A stretch of 58,454 nucleotides of DNA, taken from contig JALQPE010001050.1 in NCBI GenBank assembly GCA_030407315.1, positions 1 to 58,454 of the forward strand, given 5' to 3'. Shown one piece after another: positions 21,537-32,400 of the stretch. This stretch comes from Asparagopsis taxiformis. Taxonomy: Eukaryota; Rhodophyta; Florideophyceae; Bonnemaisoniales; Bonnemaisoniaceae. The notes under the pieces are model-generated. The model worked only from the letters and a program-made list of their open reading frames with translations, was not told the origin of the DNA and made no database searches. The translations under genes were made by a program, and so were the position numbers. Numbering within the stretch: position 1 is the first letter of the stretch; the number at the start of each line of letters is the position of its first letter.

Positions 21537-21861
21537 TGTCAATATATGATCGTTCAGTTATATCACAACCAATAATCAGCGGTTCTTCTCCTTCTGTCAA
21601 GTTGAAGGTAAACATGGTCCTACTTCCATCAACCTGCTGAACCGGTAATTGCCATACTGCACATGTAGGTTTCGCATTATGCATACCAGGTCCCCATCCA
21701 TGAATGAACTGCTCTTTAGGAGGTGTCATTTCGAGCTGTATTCCCAGTGCACTACACAATGCTGCTGCATTTGCTGTTCCACCAATGCTCCGTGGTGCAC
21801 CAGTATCTAGTATGGGGTTAGGATCAGGTGGCAGTAAACCTGACCCTAATTCCGAAAATCC
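21537..21861 (-). CDS. copia-B protease, N-terminal part of pol
   Basis: In the -1 frame relative to gag, starting at the slippery site, this segment reads through a retropepsin active site (key residues LDTGAPRS, codon for Asp at 21805-21807) and PLIIGCDI, and reaches the gypsy insertion point. Its frame continues into copia-B pol at 10137 once the insertion is removed. It would be made only as a gag-pol fusion. The gypsy element now separates it from the rest of pol. Confidence 0.75.
21818..21861 (-). promoter_or_regulatory. Programmed -1 ribosomal frameshift signal at copia-B gag-protease junction
   Basis: On the minus strand the gag codons GAT TTT preceded by G form the heptamer GGATTTT (21855-21861) in the correct X-XXY-YYZ phase. 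A 5-nt spacer (21850-21854) follows, then a hairpin. The arm TTAGGGTCAGGT (21838-21849) pairs over 12 bp, one of them G-U, with ACCTGATCCTAA (21818-21829), leaving an 8-nt loop. The gag stop TAG (21846-21848) lies inside the stem. A -1 slip enters the protease frame exactly. GGAUUUU is a known functional slippery sequence in a plant RNA virus; activity here is inferred. Confidence 0.75.
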
Positions 21862-23090
21862 TTGTCTGCTTCATTCGTTTGAGAGCCATCACGGGTTGTC
21901 GCATTGGGTTGTCCATTGAACGTGTCAATTTTCGGCCTTTTGTTGGGGCATTCCGGATCACCTCGCCAATGACCTGTCTGCTTACAACTGTGACATGTCG
22001 TATTCTTTTTGCGCTCAGAGAACTTTCTAGACTTATTATGTAAGCGGGTCGGACGCTTTCTAGACGCCGTGGCAGCAAATAAGGCTGCTCTTTTCGGTAG
22101 TAAAGTATGTTCTTCGGCTACAAAAAGCCCTTTGTCCTTATGCTCAATAGAGCTCCGCTGCTTGAAAAGCTTTCCGGATGTGTCAAGTGACTTTAGAATA
22201 TTATACACGTCATCCAAGTATATCTTGTGCTTAGTATCACGACTGGCTGTGGCAATACGCGTTCTGGACAGCTCTGCAGATGTAATTTGAGCTGCATTAT
22301 TGATCATCTGGAGTATATGATCATATGCAGACACAGAGAATATTCGCATCTCCGTGTCATTACCCGAGGGTCCTGCAACATTCCCAGTATCGGCAGATTG
22401 ATATGCAGTACTCAAAGTGGCCATCATATTGCTCAAATTATTCATGAAGTCTTTTGACACGGGTAATGGGCTTTGACTGGATGATGTGCGCTGCTGTCCC
22501 TGCGCAACTAGTTGTATTTTTACAGCATTTTGTGTGTCACTCGGTAGTCGCGCGTTTTGTAGCATCACCATTGCTAGAAGCTGTGATTCTTGTTCAGTGG
22601 CAGACACACCGGCCAAAGACATATATTTTGACGCCAGACCGCGGAATCGAGTGGCAAATTGCGATGGTTGCTCATTTTGTAGTCTGATGCAGGTGTGTAC
22701 CTGCTTATAAACTGATAGTAAACGGTCAATGATTTCCAAAGGCGTGTCTTGACCTATCAACTCGATAATTTTCATGACGACAGCTTTCTGTCTTTGCTTC
22801 TCTCCATCGAAGGACAGAGTACCCGAGTCTCTGGCATGGTCTAGTACCTTCTGGTAGCAAGAGTCTACTGCATCATAGAGAACATATGCAAACGTCGCCT
22901 CAGTAGCTATTGACTTCTTGTCCTTGACCTTTGCACGAGTTTCGACAATGTCCATCCATGACATCACATCTCTCCTCCATTTCTGCCTGTCTTGTCCAGG
23001 TACCAATGCAGGTGCATCTTCGAGATTACGCTTGGAATCAGAACTGGTTTGCATAGCCTGAGCTTGCAGATTCTTGCCCGCTGGGCCCAT
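21846..23090 (-). CDS. copia-B gag, 414 codons
   Basis: The ATG lies 3 nt inside the 5' LTR edge (LTR starts at 23094), which leaves almost no leader. The frame is fully open. The body is helical with no signature I recognise (about 1-330). A basic segment leads to a CCHC zinc knuckle (key residues CHSCKQTGHW and C of PECP; nt about 21950-21995), the nucleocapsid RNA-binding motif. The frame ends at TAG 21846-21848, within the frameshift hairpin. A PBS-like TGGGCCCAGCGGG overlaps the start codon region (about 23077-23090), so the primer site may be inside gag; the tRNA was not identified. This gag looks functional. Confidence 0.85.
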   Translation of the reverse strand: MGPAGKNLQAQAMQTSSDSKRNLEDAPALVPGQDRQKWRRDVMSWMDIVETRAKVKDKKSIATEATFAYVLYDAVDSCYQKVLDHARDSGTLSFDGEKQRQKAVVMKIIELIGQDTPLEIIDRLLSVYKQVHTCIRLQNEQPSQFATRFRGLASKYMSLAGVSATEQESQLLAMVMLQNARLPSDTQNAVKIQLVAQGQQRTSSSQSPLPVSKDFMNNLSNMMATLSTAYQSADTGNVAGPSGNDTEMRIFSVSAYDHILQMINNAAQITSAELSRTRIATASRDTKHKIYLDDVYNILKSLDTSGKLFKQRSSIEHKDKGLFVAEEHTLLPKRAALFAATASRKRPTRLHNKSRKFSERKKNTTCHSCKQTGHWRGDPECPNKRPKIDTFNGQPNATTRDGSQTNEADKDFRN

Positions 23091-23093
23091 AAC

Positions 23094-23762
23094 TGTGGTA
23101 AAAGTAGTTATTTCTTAGTGACAATCCTCACACAAGCTCCAATCACGGATGGTTAGCGTTGGAGAACTATTCAGCACAGGTGGGGAAGAGGATGGCTGCT
23201 CCTGTGCCTCACTGCCTCTTCCCGTGCACAACCGCGGCAGATTGTGCTCTTTTATAGACTAATTCGTGGCTAGCTAATCGACATTACTCAATAGCGATTA
23301 CATTGAGATATGCTATTGTAGGCGCAATCACGTTTTGGCCCACGCATAACACATTAGCCGCAAGTCATCAAATCCCGAAACCGCCCGGTGGTTTTGAGAT
23401 TGCAGATACAGCAAAAGCTGTCTGTGATCCTGATAGAATCGCATAAAGGAATCGCTTCTGAGCTGCTCGCTCAGATTGATTTCCTCTATCAATCACTGCC
23501 ATAGCAAATGAAGAAGTAACTGTTGGCCATCATGGCATAGTCAAGTGATAGGTCTATGCTTCTGCCAAACAAACCCAAGCGTTATGTAACTATCCACTCA
23601 TAGGGAAGTACGGAATGACAGATTCCACTACATAACCTAAATGCAGTATGGGCATGCTGGAAGATAATCTTCCATCAAGTTACACGTCATTGCCGTGTGT
23701 TAGAACCACTGATTGGCTCCTCATGTGCCAATCAGATTTATGCATGTTTAGCACCAATCACA
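23094..23762 (-). repeat. copia-B 5' LTR
   Basis: 669 bp; identical by eye to 6370-7037 except one extra C. It would carry the copia-B promoter, reading leftward into gag. Confidence 0.92.
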
Positions 23763-23873
23763 CAATCATCAACATTCACCAACAACCATCAGCTATAATC
23801 GCGCGCACCGTTTTGCGCCAATCCGATTCGAACACATGTCATTCTATTTTTTCGGGAATCGTTTTTCCCATCA
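23763..23873 (+). repeat. copia-A copy 1 3' LTR, right part
   Basis: After the duplicated CAATC (23763-23767) the copia-A LTR resumes and ends TTTTTCCCATCA at 23873. Confidence 0.88.
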
Positions 23874-26134
23874 ATCCCTGACGAAAAAAGACTATAAGAG
23901 TCATCTATGATCGGTGGACTGACCTACTCGCCCAACCCCGTGGAGTAACACAGAGCCTGAGAACGGAGAATTGGTCCGGACCGCTGTTGAAGAGGACCAT
24001 GCACGGGTCTAGCCGTCGCCGTCTTACGGGCATGCACAACGAAGAATAACGGGTTGACATGGGCCACATCGACAGCTTGTGAAAAGTTGGCCTGTGGCCT
24101 ATTTTTTTCGAATATTTACCGCTCTGTACTCTGATTGATGCAAATCTAGAACGAAACTTTCTACTTGAGCACAAAATTTGTGCAACGAAACAATCCCATT
24201 GGTGCCAACTGCGGAATAACGAGTTTCAGAGGATGAGAATTCTACACAATCTACGATGAGTTGATTCATTTACCTGTGCGGATAATTTGGCCTGGAGTAG
24301 ACGGCATCTCGTCCGGAATCACTCACCCACCGTCGTGTAGTGGAGGGCGACGAACAAATGTAACAAATCGAAATAGACCCATAGCGAAACAATTTCAACT
24401 AGGCCGTTTCAGATCGATGATCAATTGTGTTGAAGCGTGAATTATAGTAACTTTTACAAGGTAACAAAATGGGAAAAAACTCGAGGTCTCAAATTAAGAT
24501 AATTTGCCGAGATAGGAGTATTTTAAGAAACTCTATTAAAAACAATTGTCGCTGTATACCAACCCGGCGGGAACTCGCACTCCTGGCGATTAACAAGGCC
24601 AATTTCCGTCCATCGCGAGCGAGCCATTCACGTATGTATGACACGTATTTTATGATAGTTGTCACTGGCTCGAATCGAAATCGCTTGTTGTATATGGACA
24701 ACCATCGTCTCTATTATGATTGAAAGAGCAACGTTAAAGTATACGGCTGATAGCTGAAGGAAAGCGGGACTCTTGGTGTAATGTAGTTTGTATGCAGTAT
24801 TGCTTCGTTGTAAAACACATCAGTGCACTTGCAATGCGGTGCTGCAGGATGTAGAAGCGACGGCTGGCTATGTATGTTGTCGAAATGGAGTGCGTGACAT
24901 TTGTTTTGTCATGACGTCACATTGTTCGGAAAGCAACAATTTTCAGGGTGGCAAATCTCGTCACGGATCTGCTTTTAGTTGTGCATCCAAGTTGATGTGT
25001 CCGGTCGGTGCAGCAGTACATGTGCATTTACAGTATTGAGAAACAACCGAAAGTGGCAAACATGTGGGGCAGTTTGAAAGTGGGATCAGCAAGTGGTGGA
25101 TGTGTTTGTGAGACGATGCTTCCAAATATGTGCGTGGCGTACAAGTTCGCAGAACTTGTAGTGTTGAGAGGCTGTGGGATTCGTGGGGCGGGCGTCACGC
25201 TTTGTGATTCGGATCAAGTTTGTATATTTTGGGAGCGGCTTGGTATTGAATGAGACCCGTCAAAGAGCACAGAATGGTTGACGAGGTGCTATGTCTCGAG
25301 TGGTGTCAACATGACGGCGTTGGAGTTTTGTCCAACCAGTTGGAAACGGGGAGAGCACAGTCAGCTGTATGACAGCAATCCTCAAATTGATGCGCTGCCG
25401 AGACGAGAAAAAGTAGGCAGCACCATACAATTTAGGCACTTGCGGGCCACGCACTGGAGGGCAGGGCAGTTGCAGGGAAGGAATGCCTTTTTCCAACCAC
25501 AAGCGCGCTTACACCAAACTCGTTGGCGTGCCGGCACTTGTAACCTGAGCTCGACTTGTGCGGTCCAGTGCGAGCGCAGACACGAGATATTATGGTGCCA
25601 TGGTCAAGTGCATACGTAGTTCACGTGAGGAAGGTGTGCGCTGCGTACGATGTTGGGTTTGTTGCGCAATGCAGCCGAGGAGCAGCGCTGCATTTACTTT
25701 GCTATTTCTATTTTACATTACAGTAACTCGAAATGGTGTCGACCAACTGCGCAACACGCACCCAAACTCTCTCTAATTGGTTGTCCCTCTCCCCTCCTCC
25801 GACTTGTTCTGAGCGAGTCGCTTCCATGCGCCGGTGCCGCACACGCAACTGGCGATCTCGGCGACTGCAAGTCGCGGCACAACCAAGCGCCGGTGCCCTC
25901 GCACCAGCGCAACCATCTTTTCTCCTCCCAACTTTGGACCGTTCAACGCGTTCAAGCGCTAGTGCCTTGTCCGAGATTTTCAAAGCATTGGCAACGAATC
26001 TCCCCGGGTGCCTCGCCACCGATACCTCAACTCGTTCGCTCTCATCCACATGTTCACGCCAATATCGACGCTATAAATTGAAAAATCTTCGCCGCAGCAA
26101 AACCACCTCGCCACGAGCATCAACTTGACGCAAA
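23874..26134. other. Intergenic region left of the carbonic anhydrase, no gene seen
   Basis: Only short, unconvincing frames occur (up to 143 codons, Arg/Ser/Pro-rich and overlapping in several frames). A TATAAATT at 26072-26079 lies about 56 bp before the carbonic anhydrase ATG and is a reasonable TATA candidate. No transposon ends were found. Confidence 0.5.
26071..26080 (+). promoter_or_regulatory. Candidate TATA box of the carbonic anhydrase gene
   Basis: CTATAAATTG about 55-63 bp upstream of the ATG, with no other TATA-like element nearby. Position and sequence only; not tested. Confidence 0.35.
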
Positions 26135-26719
26135 ATGTCGACCGTACTAGAGAAACTTCTCGAAGGAAACGCCGAATATCTCAAAGGCAAAGTGGCCGAG
26201 CCGACGACGCAGGGGCGTCGCACAGACCTCGTTCAAAACGGCCAACACCCCATAGCCGCTGTCATTGTGTGTTCCGACTCGCGCGTAGCCCCAGAAACCA
26301 TTTTCACCGTCGGTGTTGGAACCATCTTTGTCATAAGGAATGCTGGAAACGTGCCGTGGGGAAACGCGGCCGCAGGTAGTATCGAGTATGCAGTGGATCA
26401 TTTAAAGGTGCCACTCGTGGTTGTGCTCGGCCATTCGTCGTGCGGTGCTGTAGGTGCGGCGGTAAGCGTGGCTGCCAAGGGCGCAGTGCTGCCAAACGGT
26501 CCGCTCAAAGACCATGTCGATGACATCGTTGGTGTAGTGGGTGACGCCGCTCGCGCAGGTGCCGACGTCAACGAGTGTGTGAATATCAACGTCACGCAAG
26601 CGGTCAAGAACTTGAGATCGTCTGAAGACGCGGTGGGCAAACTGATTCAGTCGAATGGGGCCACCGTGGTCGGTGCTGTTTATGACCTGGAATCTGGGGC
26701 GGTCAACGTAATTGTGTGA
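26135..26719 (+). CDS. Beta-class carbonic anhydrase
   Basis: 194 residues. It interconverts CO2 and bicarbonate, in algae part of carbon supply and pH balance. The beta-class signature is complete: zinc ligands Cys46 (CSDSR), His100 and Cys103 (HSSCGAVGAA), and the Asp48-Arg50 dyad. The length fits a single-domain beta-CA. There is no signal or transit peptide from this ATG, which suggests a cytosolic enzyme. An Arg/Ser-rich stretch lies upstream in the same frame but ends in TGA 26126-26128, so a transit-peptide extension is not supported. The coding sequence is uninterrupted by introns. The next gene (bZIP) is about 1.9 kb downstream on the same strand. Confidence 0.95.
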   Translation: MSTVLEKLLEGNAEYLKGKVAEPTTQGRRTDLVQNGQHPIAAVIVCSDSRVAPETIFTVGVGTIFVIRNAGNVPWGNAAAGSIEYAVDHLKVPLVVVLGHSSCGAVGAAVSVAAKGAVLPNGPLKDHVDDIVGVVGDAARAGADVNECVNINVTQAVKNLRSSEDAVGKLIQSNGATVVGAVYDLESGAVNVIV

Positions 26720-28659
26720 GTAGAGTGAAAGTAAAGCGATTGCTGTTGACCATCGATAGAGAAATGCTTACCGGTCACAACTGTGGGTACGAAACACGAC
26801 GGCGTGTATGAGGGTTGCGCAAACGGCTCGAAACGTTTAGACGGGTTGAATTGAGCACAAGGTAAGCGTCTATAAAGAGGAATGATGCCGCGCGATGGGT
26901 CAAATCAAACCGTCGACTAGTCTAGTGTAATGGTGAGAGTGACATCGCAGCTGTGTTGTGGCAAGGATCTGCGGAATGGCGAGGGGTTGTATGAATCATG
27001 ATTGAGGGTGAGCACGGGCGTCGATCATAGTAAACCGCCACCAGATGTGTTTCAAAAAATCTGAAAATCTCCGCGACAATGAAATTCGACTGGACGTGTC
27101 GACAGCCGAGCGCGCCACATCAGCGCTTGCTGCTGTGGTCCTTATGCACGGCATATTGTTGGCAAAGTGTGTGGAGCTACGCAGCTATCCCGTTCGCCCT
27201 CATGACAAATCCATATACCATGCGTGATGTTGCAACAGCCATTGCGCGAGTCCAACGTTGGGCGAAAAAAATCCAAACGACTCATTGCCTTTAATTTTGG
27301 CACAACATTGATGCACGCTGCCTGCCGCGGATATCGGCAAGCCTGCAATACACTCGAGACGATGCCCACTCACTCACTCATTCCATGCCTAGAATATTTA
27401 CCCTCCGGACAGCACACATGCTATGTGCATACTTGCCACCTCAGCGCTGAGCTGTCGACATAAAAGGGGCGCGGATGCTCCACCGCAAGATTCATGCGGT
27501 AACATACTATGTGGTACTGCCTGATGTGAGGCCTGTCGACGGGACAGAGAGATCTTTGTCTATTTGCAGCGTAATGTGTTGTTGGATGAGTGAGTGCAGC
27601 AGAGGCTGGTGCCTAACGGGCTTGATGAAAACGACTCGTCAACTATGTCATGAATTTGGCGGTCACGTTTAGGTTTGCGCGCGATGTTTGCGTTGCGTCT
27701 GTCTATGACGTTGGCAACGCGCAGAGTGCGGTGTGTTGCATCCGAGCATCGCCCCACGCCCGAGCACAAACGGGCGCGCTCACATTAAATTTAGAATCGT
27801 AGTACCTGCACAAGTCGGCGTGAGTGCTGCACGCGCAGCGAGCGCCGGCCCCAACAATTATTCGCACCGTCCACTCCAGCGTTCGCACACCCGTCGAATG
27901 GCACGGCGCTTTATGTTGAGGTAAGTAAAAGAGTTGGTGTAATGTCACTGCAAGAGGCTCGGCCCAGTGCCGTCAATTTCGCCGCATACATCCATACGTG
28001 AAAAGCTACACTTGCCCGCCACCGTCTGGAAGCGACAGAGTTGAGCGATGAGGCTCATACCACGAGTTACGCGCATGTTACGTAGACCATTTAACGATTC
28101 GCCTAGCCGGTCATCATGAGCAGCAAATTACAGCACAGTTACCGCTGGCGCGCCCAAACACCGTCCCGCTCGTCAAACGACGCGCAGTGTCAGACCAGAG
28201 CCACGGCGCACCTCCACTGTCACGGGCTGCTGTCCCGATCCTAATCTCCTGCCCACCAACTTTAACATAGCTTACCACTGCCGGCCCTCCTCATACATTT
28301 TCTATTACAAGTACGCTATGATGTCAACCGCTCTCGAGACGCATGCCCACCTTATGACGCATGCGTTCGTGCTAGAAGCACCTGCACGCCACGTCACGTC
28401 TCCGATACATAAACTAAACCCTGCCTAGCCCGTCCATCGCACACTCTCACCCCGATCGCGGGAGCGAATTACACCCGCTTGAATTGTGTGCGTCGTTAAA
28501 GGAAACGGGCATTCCGTTCGTGTAATGCCTTTGACACCACTTTGGTATTCGACTCCATCCACAATCCAATCCACTTGTTCTCTCTCTATACAAACCACCC
28601 CGAGCACCCTTCACCACCATTCCCAACATCCGCATTCCAGTCATTCACACACATCAATC
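26720..28659. other. Intergenic region between carbonic anhydrase and bZIP gene
   Basis: No convincing gene; small frames at 27045-27672 and 27703-27948 have random composition. The last part (about 28530-28659) is probably the bZIP promoter and leader: CCAAT at 28565-28569 and 28567-28574 context, CTATACAAA at 28586-28594, and a pyrimidine-rich leader. Confidence 0.45.
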
Positions 28660-29163
28660 ATGAAGCCATATTCCCCAGACTCGACAATGGTCGATTTTTC
28701 TCTCATCTCCAGCACATCCAATCAATCTCACAAGCAGCCACACTCCCATTCTCATTCCCATCATTCTCATTCCCATCACTCACATTCCCATCACTCTCGT
28801 TCACATCATCACCCACATTCGCATGCACACCTTCCACCAGTGCAGCCTTCCCTTCCGGCTACACACGCCCGCGACTCGTCGTCACCACCACCACCTGAAC
28901 CGGCAAAGACAAGGGCAGAAATTCGAAGAGCACGAGCCGCTCGTAATCGTTCCAGCGCACGTCGTTCTCGTCTAAGGAAGAAGGCTGAAACAGCTCGAGA
29001 TCTCGAAAAGGCGGAACAAGTGGAGCTGCAGAATGAAAATCTCAAGCAACGTGTCTCCGACCTGAGGGATAGGATGAACTCGCTGCAGCGCATCGTGACA
29101 TCTTTGGGACTCGCGGAAACCGACTCGAGTGTATTTCCGGACGAACACCTTGTTGACCGCTAG
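28660..29163 (+). CDS. bZIP transcription factor with His/Ser-rich N-terminal region
   Basis: 167 residues from the ATG at 28660. An upstream in-frame Met at 28486 exists, but the intervening sequence looks like leader. The basic region (about 89-108) contains the invariant N-x7-R pair (Asn96, Arg104) that contacts DNA. The zipper follows with Val121, Leu128, Leu135, Leu142 and Leu149 at heptad spacing. Residues 28-57 are an alternating His-Ser tract with about 20 His, which could bind metal or act as a flexible activation region; that is inference. The short acidic C-terminus ends at residue 167. It acts in the nucleus as a dimer. Family assignment is firm; targets are unknown. The gene is convergent with the pyrophosphatase-like gene, 332 bp away. 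Confidence 0.9.
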   Translation: MKPYSPDSTMVDFSLISSTSNQSHKQPHSHSHSHHSHSHHSHSHHSRSHHHPHSHAHLPPVQPSLPATHARDSSSPPPPEPAKTRAEIRRARAARNRSSARRSRLRKKAETARDLEKAEQVELQNENLKQRVSDLRDRMNSLQRIVTSLGLAETDSSVFPDEHLVDR

Positions 29164-29495
29164 CATGTAACAATCAACCTGCTTTTTGCTGTCTGTACAA
29201 GTATCTCGATTTTTGCGCTTTTCGACACGCGATCTTCACTGGAGGCCTGATGCCCGACTGCTGACTTACCGTACCGCCTGCCGCAGGCTAGCACTATCAT
29301 CTTTCCCGTCACTACTGGAATGTCTGTTCCTCTCAATGTGTCGATTTGCTGCTGTTGGTTGTCGTAATAATATTTCCATTCTTTACTAGTTAGAGGGAAC
29401 CTCGACATAAAAGCTTACCACCTACTTCAGAATTTCCCCTTCATATCATTAATTGCCCCTTTCCCCCCTTCATCTTGTTCCTCCACCTGCCGCAA
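29164..29495. other. Short convergent intergenic region
   Basis: It would contain the 3' ends of the bZIP and pyrophosphatase-like transcripts. No gene or repeat seen. Confidence 0.5.
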
Positions 29496-32400
29496 CTAGC
29501 TCTGTTTTCGCGCGAGGTCCATGGCCCGAACCGTCGTCTTACGTTCCCCTTTTTCTATGACAGCTCTCATCTGACTCCCTGGTAATACGTACCTGCTGTC
29601 GATGGTTGGTTCATGCTCGTAGAATGGAGAAATTTTCTTTTGTGGAGCTGGAATATTTCGGCTTCTCACCTCCATATCTTCCATACCACGATCTTTCATC
29701 TGGGCTCGTCTACGCCAATTCCAATATATCAGTGCTAGCAAGAGCAACAAGAACCCTGCGAGTAGCACTCCTCCACTCCATGAGCCTTCTCGCATCCGCA
29801 CAATTCCAACCAATGAAACAACTGCTACAACCTTGCCGGATGCATGTACAGTTGAGGAAACACCAGAAGAAAATCCGAGAACTTCAGCCACTCTGTCCAC
29901 ACTCTTGGTTCCCCAGACACTTACATTATCGGTTCCAACTTCTCCAGTTTCCACAAAGTCACGCGCTCCCTTTGCTGCCTCGCTGATGAGCAACAAAAAG
30001 GCTCCAAGCAAGTGTGAAATACCCAAAACAGACAACATCATTCCGAGAAGTGCCCGTCGCCCGAGCCCAAACCCGACTGCAAGTGGTATGGCTACGACAA
30101 CTATGAAAGAATCTAGAGTCTCTCGCACAGAATCTATTGTTAGATTTCGTGGGAATGCCGGTTCCTTCCAGCCTTCTAAAAATTTTTCGTCTTGTCGAAA
30201 CAACTTGTTGATAACCTCAACAAAATATGGGCGTACAGATATAAAGAAGCTTCCGGCTACGAAAAACGGAATTCCAACTCCAATATACATCCCAAGTACA
30301 ATGAACAAATCATGTAAAGAAGCGACATGAAGATCACTGATGAACCTGGTCGGTGAAAGCTCTGGAGATCCAGTCAAATCTTGAGGACTGGGGAGAATTC
30401 CAGCATGTTCAATGGCTACAAAGAATATGCAGATTGATGTCAAGGAGTAGGCGCCTATCAGAATTTGAGATAATGTCGTTTGTAGTCTGTTGTGAAAGAG
30501 TCTGAGTGACTGCAGAATATTTTGCACAAAAGAAGTCTGTTCCATCAATTTGGCATTCTGGTCTGCACTCCGGCATACAAGGCTCATTCCATGGCTTGTA
30601 ATACAAATTCCGAAGCATGACATGAAACCCTGTGCTGCTATGGCGACCCCATATGCTCCGAAAAGCTTGTATGTACCCAGTACACCCGCCAGCAGTGCGC
30701 AGAATGGAAAAATGAGTGATGGCAGGCAAACTCGGAATCCTTGCTGTATTGTAAGGAAGGCATCCTTACTAGCTCTCTCCGCAAACTGTTTGTGGAAAGT
30801 GATAATACTGAAATAAAGAAAAGCCAACAACGATAAAAATACTCCGATGAGATGACAAATGAATAATCGCCAGGACACACTGCTGGCGTTCCCGAAGCTC
30901 AGTCCCGACGGATAAACCGGGTTGTACTTACCACTGACGAGCTCTCCGCCTTGCGGCAGTGGAAGAGGATTTGTTCCCAAGCTGTCACCCAGTGAGATGG
31001 ATAAGCATTGGTCAGCACGGCCATCTAGTTCCATTCTCTGTAGTGTAGGATCGGAGCCAAGTCCAGAAAATCGTTGGAACTCCGAGTTAGGTCCGAAAAG
31101 GCCATAGAATACTGCGGCTGAACAGGCAACGATGATAATTGAACCAGACAAAACGTTTAGACGCAAGGAACTTTGCAGGTTTTGAAGCAATTCGGATTTC
31201 TTCAGCCCTGTTCTTGAAATAGCCGGCCCCAATCGAATGTACGTTGCAGTTAGAATAGCTGCAAGCAGTGTGATTGCAGCTAGAATAAATGGTACTGCGA
31301 CAAAAGCAGTGTTCGAAGCCCATGTCGACAGCTGAGGATATTCAAGATACAAACCGTTGCTCTTGCATATGAATGTTGCGTATCCGAGATTTTGTGGATA
31401 GCCGAAGGGACCGCAAGTTTGTTCAATGTGAAGATGATTGAATATACACATTGCAAACTTGTTCCTGTAAACGAACGCTAAACCGGATCCGAGCGCCGCT
31501 GTGCAGGTGACAGACGTGACATAATTTTCGAAGAATGAAATAGCTGGTCCGGAAAAGTCTGCAAATGCTGCACTTAGGAAGGTTGTCAACCGTGGAGGAG
31601 TTTTGTTATCCCTCAGCGCAATGTCCCTAGGAGTCGAACAAATTTTTTCAACCGCTAGCTCTAGAGACTTTTTGAACATCTCGCCTGAGAGCCGAATGAA
31701 CAATACGAAAAGAGCAGATCCCAAGGAAAATCCAAACAAAGATCGTACATCCCTTGTGATCAAGTATAACAAGGAAAGACCAACTGCGGCAAGGCTTAGC
31801 GTTGATAAACTCATGGCTGCACCAACTCGGAGCGCAACGGTCAGCGAGGCTCGTAGCCTTTCATGAGCTGCAGTGAGAACTCGCACACTTCCTCTAGTGC
31901 CTAGACTTAATTGAATAAAGCAAACGAACGAACAAATGAGAAATCCAAGCAGAAGCGTACCTCCCGTCTGCCAATTGATTCCAAATCCTACGAGTAGAAG
32001 GGCACTCAACATGGGGACAAGTGCTGATATAAATTGCCATGAAAGAATTGCGTTGCTACCCTTTCCAACAATAGTGGCCTGCTGAACCATATGCGCTGTT
32101 CCCACGGAGCGCCTGAGAAGGGTGAAGGTTATCAACGAAAACAAAATTAGTCCGACAGTTCCTATAGTAAGACCCATCCATATATAGGCGGTGGGTATGC
32201 GAAAAGGAATTGTTCGGAAGCGGTATATCTCGCCAGGTTCTGTGCTTCGCTCCATCAAGTCGCAGAGGAGTCTGATTTTGCATGCCGCAATGAGTCCTTG
32301 CCAGACGGCGATGACGACGAATGCAAACAGAAATATCACTGATAGGACAAGTATGTTGATCGAAGATTTAGAAAATTCGCGGAGAAACGCCGAATCTACG

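Larger units (their letters stand above)
6370..23762 (-). mobile_element. copia-B: young Ty1/copia-type retrotransposon, host of the gypsy insertion
   Basis: Two nearly identical LTRs (6370-7037 and 23094-23762) flank gag, protease and pol on the minus strand. The element is bounded by the perfect 5-bp duplication CAATC (6365-6369 and 23763-23767). By eye the LTRs differ by one missing C (after 6648), so insertion was recent. Without the gypsy element and its duplicated TATGT it is about 6.0 kb. The insertion site is the copia-A LTR; intact copia-A LTRs at 45860 and 53185 show the empty site. Confidence 0.93.
1..23873 (+). mobile_element. copia-A copy 1: decayed Ty1/copia-type retrotransposon, interrupted
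   Basis: The left end lies outside the window. The order is LTR remnant, A-rich leader, zinc-finger ORF, gag, protease, integrase, reverse transcriptase, RNase H and 3' LTR, which is the Ty1/copia order. Matching the second copy at 45639-53319 defines the LTR ends: both begin TGTCCGTGGG and end TCCCATCA. The 3' LTR is split by copia-B at 6370-23762. The coding part has many stops and frame changes, so this copy is dead. The right-hand flank begins ATCCC; the left target-site duplication cannot be seen. Confidence 0.9.

Noticed and set aside
24469..24723. 84-codon frame left of the carbonic anhydrase
   Set aside because: Short, without motifs or protein-like pattern; no supporting signal.
25733..26128. 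Arg/Ser-rich frame upstream of and in phase with the carbonic anhydrase, possible transit peptide
   Set aside because: It ends in TGA 6 bp before the carbonic anhydrase ATG, spans the TATA candidate, and overlaps other equally open frames.
27045..27948. Small frames between carbonic anhydrase and bZIP
   Set aside because: Random composition on both strands, none with a recognisable domain.
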